Source of the DNA: Gammaproteobacteria bacterium
Lineage (GTDB): Bacteria > Pseudomonadota > Gammaproteobacteria > GCA-001735895
DNA: 41,309 bases
Assembly: GCA_024232855.1 (NCBI GenBank)
Contig: JAAEPH010000196.1
Coordinates: 1-41,309 of the forward strand
Reading direction: 5' to 3'
Position numbers and translations under genes: made by a program
The notes under the pieces: generated by a model
The model's database searches: none
Seen by the model: only the letters and a program-made list of their open reading frames with translations
What the model was told of the DNA's origin: nothing
Shown: positions 33,828-41,309 of the stretch, in pieces
How positions within the stretch are numbered: position 1 is the stretch's first letter
Layout: each line of letters starts with the position of its first letter

Positions 33828-34967
33828 TGCACCTCGCCGAGTCCGGAATTGCCGCCGCGCGATAGCCTGAAATTGTTTGCCGGCGCGATCGCGGCGCTCG
33901 AATCACTGGGCGCTGAAAACATCGAGCGCCGGCTGGCGTTAATCCGCGGATGGCAAACCAGCACGCTGTTGATCAAAAACGGTGAGATAAGCGCCGCGGA
34001 CATTATCACGATCAAGGATTTCTGCAGGCAGCGGTCGTTCGACCTGGCCTATTATCCGGATATGCCGGCGAACGAGGCAAACCGCTACAACCAGTTTGAA
34101 GCATCCTATTTCCACGACGGCGCACGGGCGCTGCTCGGCGGCCAGCGCGATCGGTTCCTGCAGGATTACAAGTTCGATCTCGAGCCGGCGACCGACGACC
34201 GCCCGTTCCATTCCCACTTCGTAAAATGGAGCAGCCTGTCTGAATTGATCGGGCTGCGACACCGGGGTGGCAGTGCGTTACTGGAGACCGGTTACCTTAC
34301 CCTGGCGATCACGCTGGTGCTGGCGTTACTGTTCAGCATGCTGCTTATCCTGTTGCCGCTTACTTTTTTACGCCGGGATATTGTGCGAATGGCCGGGCAC
34401 TCGAGCAGCCTCAAGGTGCTCGCCTATTTCTTCGCGCTGGGGCTGGGTTTCCTGCTGATGGAGATTGCTTTTTTGCAGAAATTCATACTGCTGTTGCATC
34501 ATCCAATTTACGCGGCTGCGGTGGTATTGGCTTCGTTCCTGGCCGCAGCCGGCGCCGGCAGCGCCTACGCGCAGCGCTTTGCCGGTCAGATTCGTTCGAA
34601 AAAAGTCACCACCGCCGCGGTAGCGGTGATCACCGCGTTCGGCCTGGCGTACCTGGCGCTACTCGAACCATTGATGCAGTTAGCCGGAAGTTGGCAGTTT
34701 GGCGCCAGGATACTGCTCAGCATCGCGTTGATCGCGCCACTGGGTTTTTGCATGGGGATGCCATTCCCGATCGGCCTGTCCGCGCTTACCACGGGCCCGC
34801 CCTCGCTGACCGCCTGGGCCTGGGGCATCAATGGTTGCGCATCGGTGATCAGCGCGATCCTGGCAACCCTGCTCGCTATCCATTTTGGTTTTAATGCCGT
34901 GATCGTGCTGGCGCTTGGCTGTTATTTGGCGGCAGCGGTTAGTTTTCCTGAATCAGCATCTGGCTGA
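33828..34967 (+). pseudogene. C-terminal part of a spermidine-synthase-like integral membrane protein
   Basis: The frame encodes about 380 residues: the end of a methyltransferase-like soluble domain (PPRDSLKLFAGAIAALESLG, LALIRGWQTSTLLIKNGE, ATDDRPFHSHFVKWSSL) followed by several transmembrane helices (LTLAITLVLALLFSMLLILL through VISAILATLLAIHFG). Complete relatives have an N-terminal membrane and SAM-binding part of several hundred residues, missing here. The homology begins abruptly next to the palindrome at 33767. A TTG at 33810 inside the palindrome is the only start, so expression is doubtful. Confidence 0.65.
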
Positions 34968-35117
34968 GGCCTGGCAAAGCCGTCCGGACCCATGGCCACG
35001 AAATCCGATCCACCGCCGCATCGAACAGGTCGCGCTCGCTAACGATGCCGAGCATCTGTTTGCCGGAGACCACCAGCAGGCAGCGCGCCTCGCTCTTAGA
35101 GACCAACAACGGCCAGG
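34939..35117 (-). pseudogene. CBS domain fragment
   Basis: The minus strand encodes PLLVSKSEARCLLVVSGKQM, then LGIVSERDLFDAAVDRIS, and a stop: the second half of a CBS ligand-binding domain (the GIVSERDL motif is diagnostic). An in-frame stop lies just upstream and no start codon is available. Its 3' end overlaps the end of the membrane protein stump on the other strand. The rest of the 313-base gap up to 35280 shows only the ribosome site of the next gene. Confidence 0.6.
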
Positions 35118-35280
35118 GTTACTCAATTCCGGGCAGAGCGTGTATAGTTCCTATCCTCCTGTTTATATATACTTTATGATTCGTGAAAAAATCAGACAAT
35201 AATATCGATGACCCTCCAGGCGTAACATGACCGGACCTGGGTGGTAAGGACCATTTGTTTTGAATGAGGGGAGAATCTTT

Positions 35281-36021
35281 ATGCGACAGTATTCATTGGT
35301 AATGTTTTCGCTTTTCCTGTTGCAATTTACCTCGCCTGTCGCCATGGCGCGCGATGTGACCATGCTGACCCTGAACTGGGCGCCTCATTACGGGGAGGAG
35401 TTGCCCGAACAGGGGTTGACCACGGCGCTCGTCAAGGCGGCGTTCGAGGCCGGCGGGCATGATGCCGGCATCCAGTTCGTACCCTGGTCGCGTGCCTTGA
35501 AGGAAGTCGAAGAGGGTAAGGCGGATGTGGTTATGGGTGCGTATTACAACGACGAACGCACCGAGAAGTACATTTACAGCGACGTCATTTATCACCTGAA
35601 TGTCGGTCTTATCGCTCGCCCGGGCCTCAGCAAAACGCGATACGAATCCTTGCGCGAGCTGCGCGATTTCAGTATCGGCGTGTCGCGCGGCTTTGCCAAT
35701 AGCGAAGAATTCGATGCGGCCCAATATTTGAACAAGGACGTTGCCAGTACGCCGGTGCTCAATATTCGCAAGTTGTACCGGGGACGAATCGATATGGCGG
35801 TGATGAATTTTGACCTGTTTCGCTACGAGGCGAAAAAGGCAGGTCACTGTATCAGCAGCGTCACTTTCATGGATCCGCCGTTGAAAGAACACGGGCTTTA
35901 TGTCATGGCGTCTCGGAACATCCCGGACGGGGAAAAACTGATGCAGGATTTCAATACCGGCCTGGCGGCATTGCACGATAGCGGTAAGTTTGATCGTATT
36001 CTCAACCGCTTCCGCAATTAA
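35281..36021 (+). CDS. Periplasmic solute-binding protein (SBP family 3-like)
   Basis: Protein of 246 residues with a signal peptide (MRQYSLVMFSLFLLQFTSPV, cleaved after AMA). The mature part follows the family 3 binding-protein pattern: GLTTALVKAAFEAGG, IQFVPWSRALKEVEEGKADV, YYNDERTEKYIYSDVIYHL, IGVSRGFANSEEF and a C-terminal helix KFDRILNRFRN. The start at 35281 has an AGGGGAG ribosome site; an upstream ATG at 35260 precedes that site. No ABC permease or ATPase is nearby. Instead a HAMP membrane sensor follows 32 bases downstream, suggesting a ligand-sensing rather than transport role. Confidence 0.8.
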   Translation: MRQYSLVMFSLFLLQFTSPVAMARDVTMLTLNWAPHYGEELPEQGLTTALVKAAFEAGGHDAGIQFVPWSRALKEVEEGKADVVMGAYYNDERTEKYIYSDVIYHLNVGLIARPGLSKTRYESLRELRDFSIGVSRGFANSEEFDAAQYLNKDVASTPVLNIRKLYRGRIDMAVMNFDLFRYEAKKAGHCISSVTFMDPPLKEHGLYVMASRNIPDGEKLMQDFNTGLAALHDSGKFDRILNRFRN

Positions 36022-36053
36022 TCCCACGAACTTTCAGAGGGAGAGCAAAGATT

Positions 36054-36782
36054 ATGAGTAAGGACAATATCAGTTGGTACAGCACAGTTCGCATGAAGGT
36101 CGTGCTGGTTGTCATCATCTCCTGCACGCTGGTGTTGGGCGGTCTGAGTGCCTATAACACCATCAACGATCAAAACCGGCTCAATGCCGACCTGCAAAAA
36201 CTGGCGCGTGTAACCACCCAGCGATTATCCAAACACTTGATCGGTCCAATGTGGGACCTGGACAAGGAGCTGGTCGACTCGACCCTGGAAGCCGAAATGC
36301 TGGAAGACAATATCGAGGCAATCGTCGTCTGGGATGAAGACAAGTCGACCATCTTCTCCGCGCGTGAACGTGGACCGACCGGATTGCCGACGGTGTCGAC
36401 CGGCGCCGTAACCGGCGATTTGATCAAGGCGCAGGTCGGGGTTAACAATGGCGAAAAGGACATTGGGCAGGTGGCAGTCTTCGTTTCCATGAACCAGCTC
36501 AACCGGCAGCTCAGGGCATCCATGATCGCCAACCTGATTACCCTGCTGGCGATGATCACTGTCATGGCAATCGTCATATCCATCGTCATGAACCAGGTGA
36601 TCATCGGCCCGATTACGCGCCTGGCCAAGCATGCGGATGACATCAGCCATGGCGACTTGAAACAGAGCATCGTTGCCGAGTCCAACGATGAAATTGGCCA
36701 GCTCGCGGAAGCCTTTCATCGCATGCAGAACAGTTTGCGCGTAGCCTTCAAACGGCTGTATGCTAGAGCCAAGGCAAAATAA
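36054..36782 (+). CDS. Membrane sensor with periplasmic domain and HAMP domain, no output domain
   Basis: Protein of 242 residues. Transmembrane helix 1 spans about residues 14-34 (MKVVLVVIISCTLVLGG). A periplasmic domain of about 120 residues follows (WDLDKELVDSTLEAEMLEDN, AQVGVNNGEKDIGQVAVFVS), resembling the sensing region of double-membrane-spanning sensors. Helix 2 covers about 156-178 and a HAMP linker about 179-232 (GPITRLAKHADDISHGDL, NDEIGQLAEAFHRMQNSLR). The protein ends at the point where a kinase, cyclase or chemoreceptor domain would start; the frame is not broken and the stop overlaps the next gene. It probably signals by contact with a partner. Confidence 0.8.
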   Translation: MSKDNISWYSTVRMKVVLVVIISCTLVLGGLSAYNTINDQNRLNADLQKLARVTTQRLSKHLIGPMWDLDKELVDSTLEAEMLEDNIEAIVVWDEDKSTIFSARERGPTGLPTVSTGAVTGDLIKAQVGVNNGEKDIGQVAVFVSMNQLNRQLRASMIANLITLLAMITVMAIVISIVMNQVIIGPITRLAKHADDISHGDLKQSIVAESNDEIGQLAEAFHRMQNSLRVAFKRLYARAKAK

Positions 36783-37395
36783 TCGGCCACGCTCACGAGA
36801 TGAGGTCGATTCAATTGTACATAAATCAGTGAGTGACTGGATCACATACAACGATTTCGTCGACATGGTGCGAGATCATCATCACAGCGGGTTTACCGGC
36901 CTGGTAACCGGGGTGAGCGACAAACAGCACGCCTTCAAGATCGGTTTCAATCGCGGCCAGATCGTGCTGCTAACCTACCGCATCAGAAAAGGCATTCAGG
37001 CCCTGGAGCTGTTGGAGCAGATCAAACACGCCAAGATAACCGAGTACCCGACCAGCAAAGGTCAATACAATATGGAAGGTATGCCGGATACCTCCACGAT
37101 ACTGTCGCAGCTCACCTCCGGTACACTCGACGATACGACGGTAACGAAAATCAGCGACGTCCCCGAGCTGGGCTCTTCCGCCAATACCTTCACTAAGAAC
37201 ATCGATCCCGTCATGCGCAAGAATATCGAAGTTGCCGCGATGCATCATTTTGGTCCAATCGGGGCGATGGTTTGTGAAGAACTGATAAATGACTATCGGG
37301 GCGATTTGCGCACGCTCGTATTTGCGATCGCGCAGGAAGTAGGCGCCGACGAATCCGATACGCGAGCGTTTTTCGAATCGATTTCCGCAGAATGA
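36760..37395 (+). CDS. Soluble PATAN/DUF4388-like signalling protein
   Basis: Protein of 211 residues without signal or membrane segments. Residues about 30-100 (FVDMVRDHHHSGFTGLVTGV, FKIGFNRGQIVLLTYRIRKG, then ALELLEQI) resemble the PATAN/DUF4388 module, which reads as G-x-I-xF-xxG-x-I followed by a helix. The C-terminal about 70 residues (MHHFGPIGAMVCEELINDYR, then GDLRTLVFAIAQEVGADESD) resemble the small helical domain that often ends such proteins. The match is by eye and moderate. It overlaps the HAMP sensor gene by 23 bases, so the two are co-translated and may form one complex. The 280 bases downstream show no gene I can identify. Confidence 0.65.
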   Translation: MLEPRQNNRPRSRDEVDSIVHKSVSDWITYNDFVDMVRDHHHSGFTGLVTGVSDKQHAFKIGFNRGQIVLLTYRIRKGIQALELLEQIKHAKITEYPTSKGQYNMEGMPDTSTILSQLTSGTLDDTTVTKISDVPELGSSANTFTKNIDPVMRKNIEVAAMHHFGPIGAMVCEELINDYRGDLRTLVFAIAQEVGADESDTRAFFESISAE

Positions 37396-37676
37396 TACAA
37401 CGACCTCGGGTGAGCCGGCTCTGAAATCCGGGCGCCTGCACTCATACTGCACTCGATCGAATTGGATCCGCTTCATGCTGATCGTTAATGCGGCTTTCTT
37501 GGGCATACGCTCTTTCACGCCGGTCGCCGCTCGCTTCCGGGTTTCAGTGGTCTGCCGTCACATTGTGGTTATACTTGTAAGATGACCAAATGCCCCTCAA
37601 CCCGCCTGCAGTCGGACGCGGCGGAACGGCGCCGCTGATGCCGGCCTCAGGCATAAGAAACGAACGAGACGCTATC

Positions 37677-38123
37677 ATGAAAATCTCAATAGCGAAGCTA
37701 AATGATATTCCTGAACTCTGCGAGCTACTTCACTCGCTTTTCGATCAAGAAGCCGAGTTTATTCCGGATCAGCAAGCCCAGCAGAGAGGTCTGGCGGAAG
37801 TGATTGGAAGACCGGATGTGGGCGATATTTTAGTTGCACGTGATGGCGTTGAAATCATTGGCATGGTAAATCTCCTGTATACAATTTCGACAGCTCTTGG
37901 AGAAAGAGTGGCCCTGCTGGAGGATATGGTTGTTTCGCCGAGCAGGAGGGGGCAAGGCATTGGATCAACTTTACTCAATCATGCAATTAGATTTGCAACC
38001 GAGCGCGATTGCAAACGGATAACATTACTTACCGATGGTGACAACGAAGGAGCACAGAAATTTTATATGCGACATGGCTTTAGTAAATCGGCCATGACTG
38101 TGTTTCGGCTATCTTTAACCTGA
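37677..38123 (+). CDS. GNAT family N-acetyltransferase
   Basis: Protein of 148 residues with one GNAT fold. The acetyl-CoA pyrophosphate-binding motif A is RVALLEDMVVSPSRRGQGIG, followed by STLLNHAIRFA and the C-terminal GAQKFYMRHGFSKSAMTVF. The start at 37677 (MKISIAKLND) matches the usual beta-1 of the family; an upstream in-frame start would add unrelated residues. Base use is more AT-rich than the following genes. The next gene starts 15 bases later, so they may be co-transcribed, though no functional link is evident. Confidence 0.85.
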   Translation: MKISIAKLNDIPELCELLHSLFDQEAEFIPDQQAQQRGLAEVIGRPDVGDILVARDGVEIIGMVNLLYTISTALGERVALLEDMVVSPSRRGQGIGSTLLNHAIRFATERDCKRITLLTDGDNEGAQKFYMRHGFSKSAMTVFRLSLT

Positions 38124-38138
38124 ACCCGGGTCAATTGC

Positions 38139-40184
38139 ATGACCGTCGAAAATAGCGAAAAGATAAGAAAGGATCCGTTGTTTCAGCCACTCAGGATCAA
38201 GCACCTGACGTTGAAGAATCGCATCATGAGCACCAGCCACGCGAGCGGCATGGACGATGAAGGTATGCCGGCCGAACGCTACCAGCGCTACCACGAGGAG
38301 AAAGCCAAGGGCGGCCTGGCGCTCACCATGTTTGGCGGCTCGTCGAACGTGGCTCCCGATTCGCCGTCGGTATTCGACCAGTTGCGCATCGATCACGATC
38401 GCATCACCCCCTATTTGCAATCCTTCTCGGAGCGTATCCACGCACAGGGCGCCGCGCTGATGTGCCAGATCACGCACCTCGGCCGCCGAGGCGATTCCAC
38501 CAACGATAACTGGTTGCCGACGCTGGCGCCCTCTCCGGTGCGCGAAACCCTGCATCGCAGCATTCCCAGGGAGATCGACGAGGCCGATATCAAGCGTATC
38601 GTCGCGGCCTTCGGCGAAGCCGCGCGACGTTGCTACGAGGGCGGTCTCGATGGCCTCGAAACCCATGCCGGCTCCCACCTGATCGGGCAATTCTTTTCGC
38701 CCGACGTCAATCGGCGTACCGACAAGTACGGCGGCAGCATCGAGAATCGCGCGCGTTTCGCGCTAATGGTGCACGAGGCGATACGCAGTAACGTGGGGGA
38801 TGATTTCCTGGTGGGCATGCGCATGTCGATCTACGAGGACAGGGGCGGACTTTCCGCCGAGGACGCGCTCGCCATCGCGCGGATCATGGAGCGCGAGGGC
38901 GCCATCGATTTTCTCAATTGTGTCGTTGGACGCATGGATACCGAGTTATTTCTCGCCGAGAAGAACATGCCCGGCATGACCGAGCCGCTGGCGCCTTTTC
39001 TACCGCGCGTCGCGGCGGTGAAAAGAGAACTGTCGCTGCCGGTTTTTCACGCCGCCCGCATTACCGATGTGGCCACCGCGCGCTACGCGATCCGCGAAGG
39101 CATACTCGACATGGTAGCAATGACGCGCGCCCATATCGCCGACCCGCAAATCGTCAACAAGATCATGCGCGGCGAGGAACACCGCATTCGTCCCTGCTTT
39201 GGCGCCTCGCATTGCATGTACAAGAAACCCTCCTGCGTCCACAACCCCGCCTCCGGCCGTGAAACCGTGTTGCCGCAGGTCGTCGAGGCGACCCGTGGTG
39301 ATACTAAAAATGTAGTGGTCGTCGGTGGTGGACCGGCCGGAATGGAGGCGGCACGGGTCGCCGCGGAACGCGGCCACCGGGTCAGCCTGCTCGAGGCGAC
39401 GCCACAGCTCGGTGGGCAGTTGCTGCTGGCCGCGCGTGCGGGCTGGCGGCGTGACATGATTTCCATCGTCGACTGGCGTGTCTCCGAGCTCGAACACCTC
39501 GGCGTACAGGTGCATTGCAACAACTACGCCAGCGGCGCCGACGTGCTCGCCTTCGATGCGGACGTTGTCATCGTCGCCAGCGGTGGGCTGCCGAATTTCG
39601 GTGACCTGGAGGGCGAGGACCTATGTCTGAGCACATGGGATATACTGAGTGGAGACGTCAAACCCGAAAAGCGGGTGCTGGTGTACGACGGCACCGGGCG
39701 GCATGAAGCCCTGTCCTGCGCCGAGTTCCTCGCCGACAAGGGCGCGGCGGTGACGCTCGCCACCATCGATGACCGGGCAGGCGCGGAGATGGGTTATGCC
39801 GAGCGGGCCTCGCACCGCAAGCAGCTTTACCTCAAGCGCGTAAAGGTAGAGCCCGACCTGGTGCTGAAATCGGTGCAGCGCCGTGGCGCCGCCCTGGTGG
39901 CTACCCTGGTGAACGACCTCACCGACGAGCCGCGTGAAATCGAAACCGACCAGCTGGTGGTTGAACGGGGTACGGTTCCGGTCGACGAGGTTTTCCTGGA
40001 GTTAAAAGATGGCGCCGTCAACCGCGGCATCACCGATATCGACGCGCTCATCAATACCAGACCGCAACCGGTTCAGGCGGGCGACGAAGGTGGTTACCTG
40101 TTGTACCGTATTGGCGATGCCGTCAGCAGCCGTTCCGTCCACGCCGCCTTGCTCGATGCCTATCGCATCACCATTGTTTTATAA
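38139..40184 (+). CDS. NADH:flavin oxidoreductase of the trimethylamine/dimethylglycine dehydrogenase type
   Basis: Protein of 681 residues with two parts. Residues about 10-345 are an OYE-type FMN barrel (LFQPLRIKHLTLKNRIMSTS, GLDGLETHAGSHLIGQFFSP, RRTDKYGGSIENRARF). From about 385 there is an FAD/NAD-binding domain (VVVVGGGPAGMEAARVAAER). Between them the iron-sulfur ligands of trimethylamine dehydrogenase relatives would lie. Only Cys353, Cys359 and Cys366 are seen (RPCFGASHC, then PSC), not the usual CxxCxxxC set. A similar reduced pattern occurs, from memory, in dimethylglycine or stachydrine demethylases. N-demethylation of a methylated amine is therefore likely, which fits sarcosine oxidase elsewhere in the window. 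The exact substrate is not shown. Confidence 0.8.
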   Translation: MTVENSEKIRKDPLFQPLRIKHLTLKNRIMSTSHASGMDDEGMPAERYQRYHEEKAKGGLALTMFGGSSNVAPDSPSVFDQLRIDHDRITPYLQSFSERIHAQGAALMCQITHLGRRGDSTNDNWLPTLAPSPVRETLHRSIPREIDEADIKRIVAAFGEAARRCYEGGLDGLETHAGSHLIGQFFSPDVNRRTDKYGGSIENRARFALMVHEAIRSNVGDDFLVGMRMSIYEDRGGLSAEDALAIARIMEREGAIDFLNCVVGRMDTELFLAEKNMPGMTEPLAPFLPRVAAVKRELSLPVFHAARITDVATARYAIREGILDMVAMTRAHIADPQIVNKIMRGEEHRIRPCFGASHCMYKKPSCVHNPASGRETVLPQVVEATRGDTKNVVVVGGGPAGMEAARVAAERGHRVSLLEATPQLGGQLLLAARAGWRRDMISIVDWRVSELEHLGVQVHCNNYASGADVLAFDADVVIVASGGLPNFGDLEGEDLCLSTWDILSGDVKPEKRVLVYDGTGRHEALSCAEFLADKGAAVTLATIDDRAGAEMGYAERASHRKQLYLKRVKVEPDLVLKSVQRRGAALVATLVNDLTDEPREIETDQLVVERGTVPVDEVFLELKDGAVNRGITDIDALINTRPQPVQAGDEGGYLLYRIGDAVSSRSVHAALLDAYRITIVL

Positions 40185-40214
40185 TCGCATTCAATTTAAA
40201 TCGGGGAAGCTGTA

Positions 40215-40913
40215 ATGACAAGTCCAACCATTTTGATAACCGGGGCCAATCGAGGTATTGGCCTGGAGTTGACCGGGCAGTTTGCCGCGGATGGGTGGGC
40301 GGTGCTTGCCTGCTGCCGGGACCCCGTGCAAGCGCAGGCATTGCAAGCTTTGGCCGGGCAGTATTCGTCCATCGAGATACATCCGTTGGAAATGACCGAC
40401 TATGAGCAGATGGCGGCTCTCAGCGAGCAGCTCGGCGAGCGCACAATCGATGTGTTGTTAAGCAATGCAGGTATTTACGGGCCCAGGGACCTCGGCTTTG
40501 GTGATGTGGATGCGACGGAGTGGCGCCGGGTGCTCGAGGTCAATAGCATTTCGCCGATGATGCTGGTACAGGCCTTCGTCGAGCAGGTCGCCGCCAGCGA
40601 GCATAAACTGGTGGCGGTCGTCAGCAGCAAAATGGGGAGTATCGCGGACAATGGCAGCGGCGGAAGTTACATCTATCGCAGTTCCAAGACCACGGTAAAC
40701 CAGGTGGTCAAATGTCTCTCCATCGATCTTGCCCCGCGCGACATCAGCGTCCTCACTCTCCACCCCGGATGGGTTCAGACCGACATGGGTGGATCCAGTG
40801 CGGAGATCAGCGTGACCGAGAGCGCCGGCGGCCTGAAACGGATCCTGCAATCGGCGGGGCTCGCGCAAAGCGGGCAGTTCCTCGAGTATGACGGTAAACC
40901 GATCCCGTGGTGA
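40215..40913 (+). CDS. Short-chain dehydrogenase/reductase (SDR)
   Basis: Protein of 232 residues, classical SDR. The cofactor motif TGANRGIG is at about residues 9-16, NAG near residue 86, a Ser in VVSSKMGS and the catalytic pair YIYRSSK near residue 153. PGWVQTDMGG follows, as in Csg/carbonyl reductase-like SDRs. The ATG is preceded by GGGAAG. It lies 30 bases downstream of the dimethylglycine dehydrogenase-type gene and is probably co-transcribed. Substrate unknown. Confidence 0.85.
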   Translation: MTSPTILITGANRGIGLELTGQFAADGWAVLACCRDPVQAQALQALAGQYSSIEIHPLEMTDYEQMAALSEQLGERTIDVLLSNAGIYGPRDLGFGDVDATEWRRVLEVNSISPMMLVQAFVEQVAASEHKLVAVVSSKMGSIADNGSGGSYIYRSSKTTVNQVVKCLSIDLAPRDISVLTLHPGWVQTDMGGSSAEISVTESAGGLKRILQSAGLAQSGQFLEYDGKPIPW

Positions 40914-40980
40914 TGGCTGCACCTACCCGGTAGATTATCCTCGGAAACACGGCGGAGGCCTGGTAGTGAACACCGGAATA

Positions 40981-41121
40981 CGCAACAAGCTGCAGTAAGC
41001 GATAACTGGCCGCATTGATATGCGCGCACAGCTCGGTGATTTCGGCTTCGAGCGCATCCGCGCGGGCCAGTGGACTGGGTAATTCGGACACTTGGGGGAC
41101 GCTGGCGGCGGGACTATTCAT
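40981..41121 (-). pseudogene. N-terminal fragment of an HNH endonuclease (13E12/DUF222 type)
   Basis: The first 47 codons encode ADALEAEITELCAHINAASY followed by RLLQLVA, the conserved opening of DUF222-HNH endonucleases. After residue 47 the frame no longer resembles the family and the rest of the gene is missing. The 188 bases to the window edge (41122-41309) show no other feature I can support. Confidence 0.6.
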
Positions 41122-41309
41122 GATCAACTTCCGTGTAGTTAAAGATGCGTCGATTATACCAGAAAGTCGAGAATAATCAGAGAGTTATATCGAAAATCGA
41201 GCTTGATTTGGGACCGGATTTTTCACCGGGTTGTTGCAACTGCAGATGAGGCATTATTGACTGCTAGTGTCCGAAGCAGACATGGCATTGACGTAAAAGG
41301 CAAGATCAG

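Noticed and set aside
37396-37676. Minus-strand frame in the gap before the GNAT gene
   Set aside because: It extends as a shadow from the preceding gene and has no motif or plausible start. The gap holds nothing I can name.

Overview
The window reads as chromosome of a GC-rich gammaproteobacterium. The evidence is the AcpH-type phosphodiesterase, the PA2778/PA2779 pair, the heterotetrameric sarcosine oxidase operon in the order B-D-A-G, the ALDH7-type dehydrogenase, and the types of dispersed palindromic repeats. Lifestyle cannot be read directly. The mix of methylated-amine, lysine and acyl-CoA catabolism, together with many repeats and decayed genes, would suit a marine or host-associated heterotroph (inference). 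No rRNA, tRNA or CRISPR array was seen.

Layout. 1-5.7 kb: a D-lactate dehydrogenase-like flavoprotein, AcpH, a class II aldolase-like protein, a stretch of gene fragments (porin, csaA 3' end, PiT 3' end) and the PA2779/PA2778 secreted pair. 5.7-8.4 kb: CsaA-like RNA-binding protein, CaiB-type CoA-transferase and an acyl-CoA dehydrogenase. 8.5-17.4 kb: creatinase and sarcosine oxidase soxBDAG, which together would turn creatine into sarcosine plus urea and then glycine plus formaldehyde-level C1. An orphan molybdopterin oxidoreductase sits between them on the other strand. 17.5-20.2 kb: lower-GC accessory genes, including a transporter stump cut by a palindromic MITE, a MerR regulator, a PaaI thioesterase and a PNPOx-like protein. 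20.3-23.7 kb: an Lrp-type regulator divergent from an ALDH7 dehydrogenase and a saccharopine dehydrogenase-like protein, a probable lysine catabolic unit.

23.8-30.0 kb: thioesterase, MaoC hydratase, two crotonases and an NDP-forming acyl-CoA ligase on the minus strand, divergent from an RpiR/MurR regulator, with good promoter candidates between them. 30.0-35.1 kb: mostly decay, with stumps of an enolase-superfamily enzyme, an IS1634-like transposase, an EF-G-like protein, a spermidine-synthase-like membrane protein and a CBS domain. 35.3-37.4 kb: an intact three-gene unit of periplasmic binding protein, HAMP membrane sensor with no output domain, and a soluble PATAN/DUF4388-like protein, the best candidate here for an undescribed system. 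37.7-40.9 kb: GNAT acetyltransferase, a dimethylglycine/trimethylamine dehydrogenase-type flavoprotein and an SDR. The right edge holds the 5' stump of an HNH endonuclease gene.

At least five families of palindromic repeats punctuate the window, several inside or beside broken genes. Two direct copies of one MITE-like family bracket the first 18 kb, which contains the creatine/sarcosine genes. Assignments rest on reading the translated sequences by eye; no database search was run.
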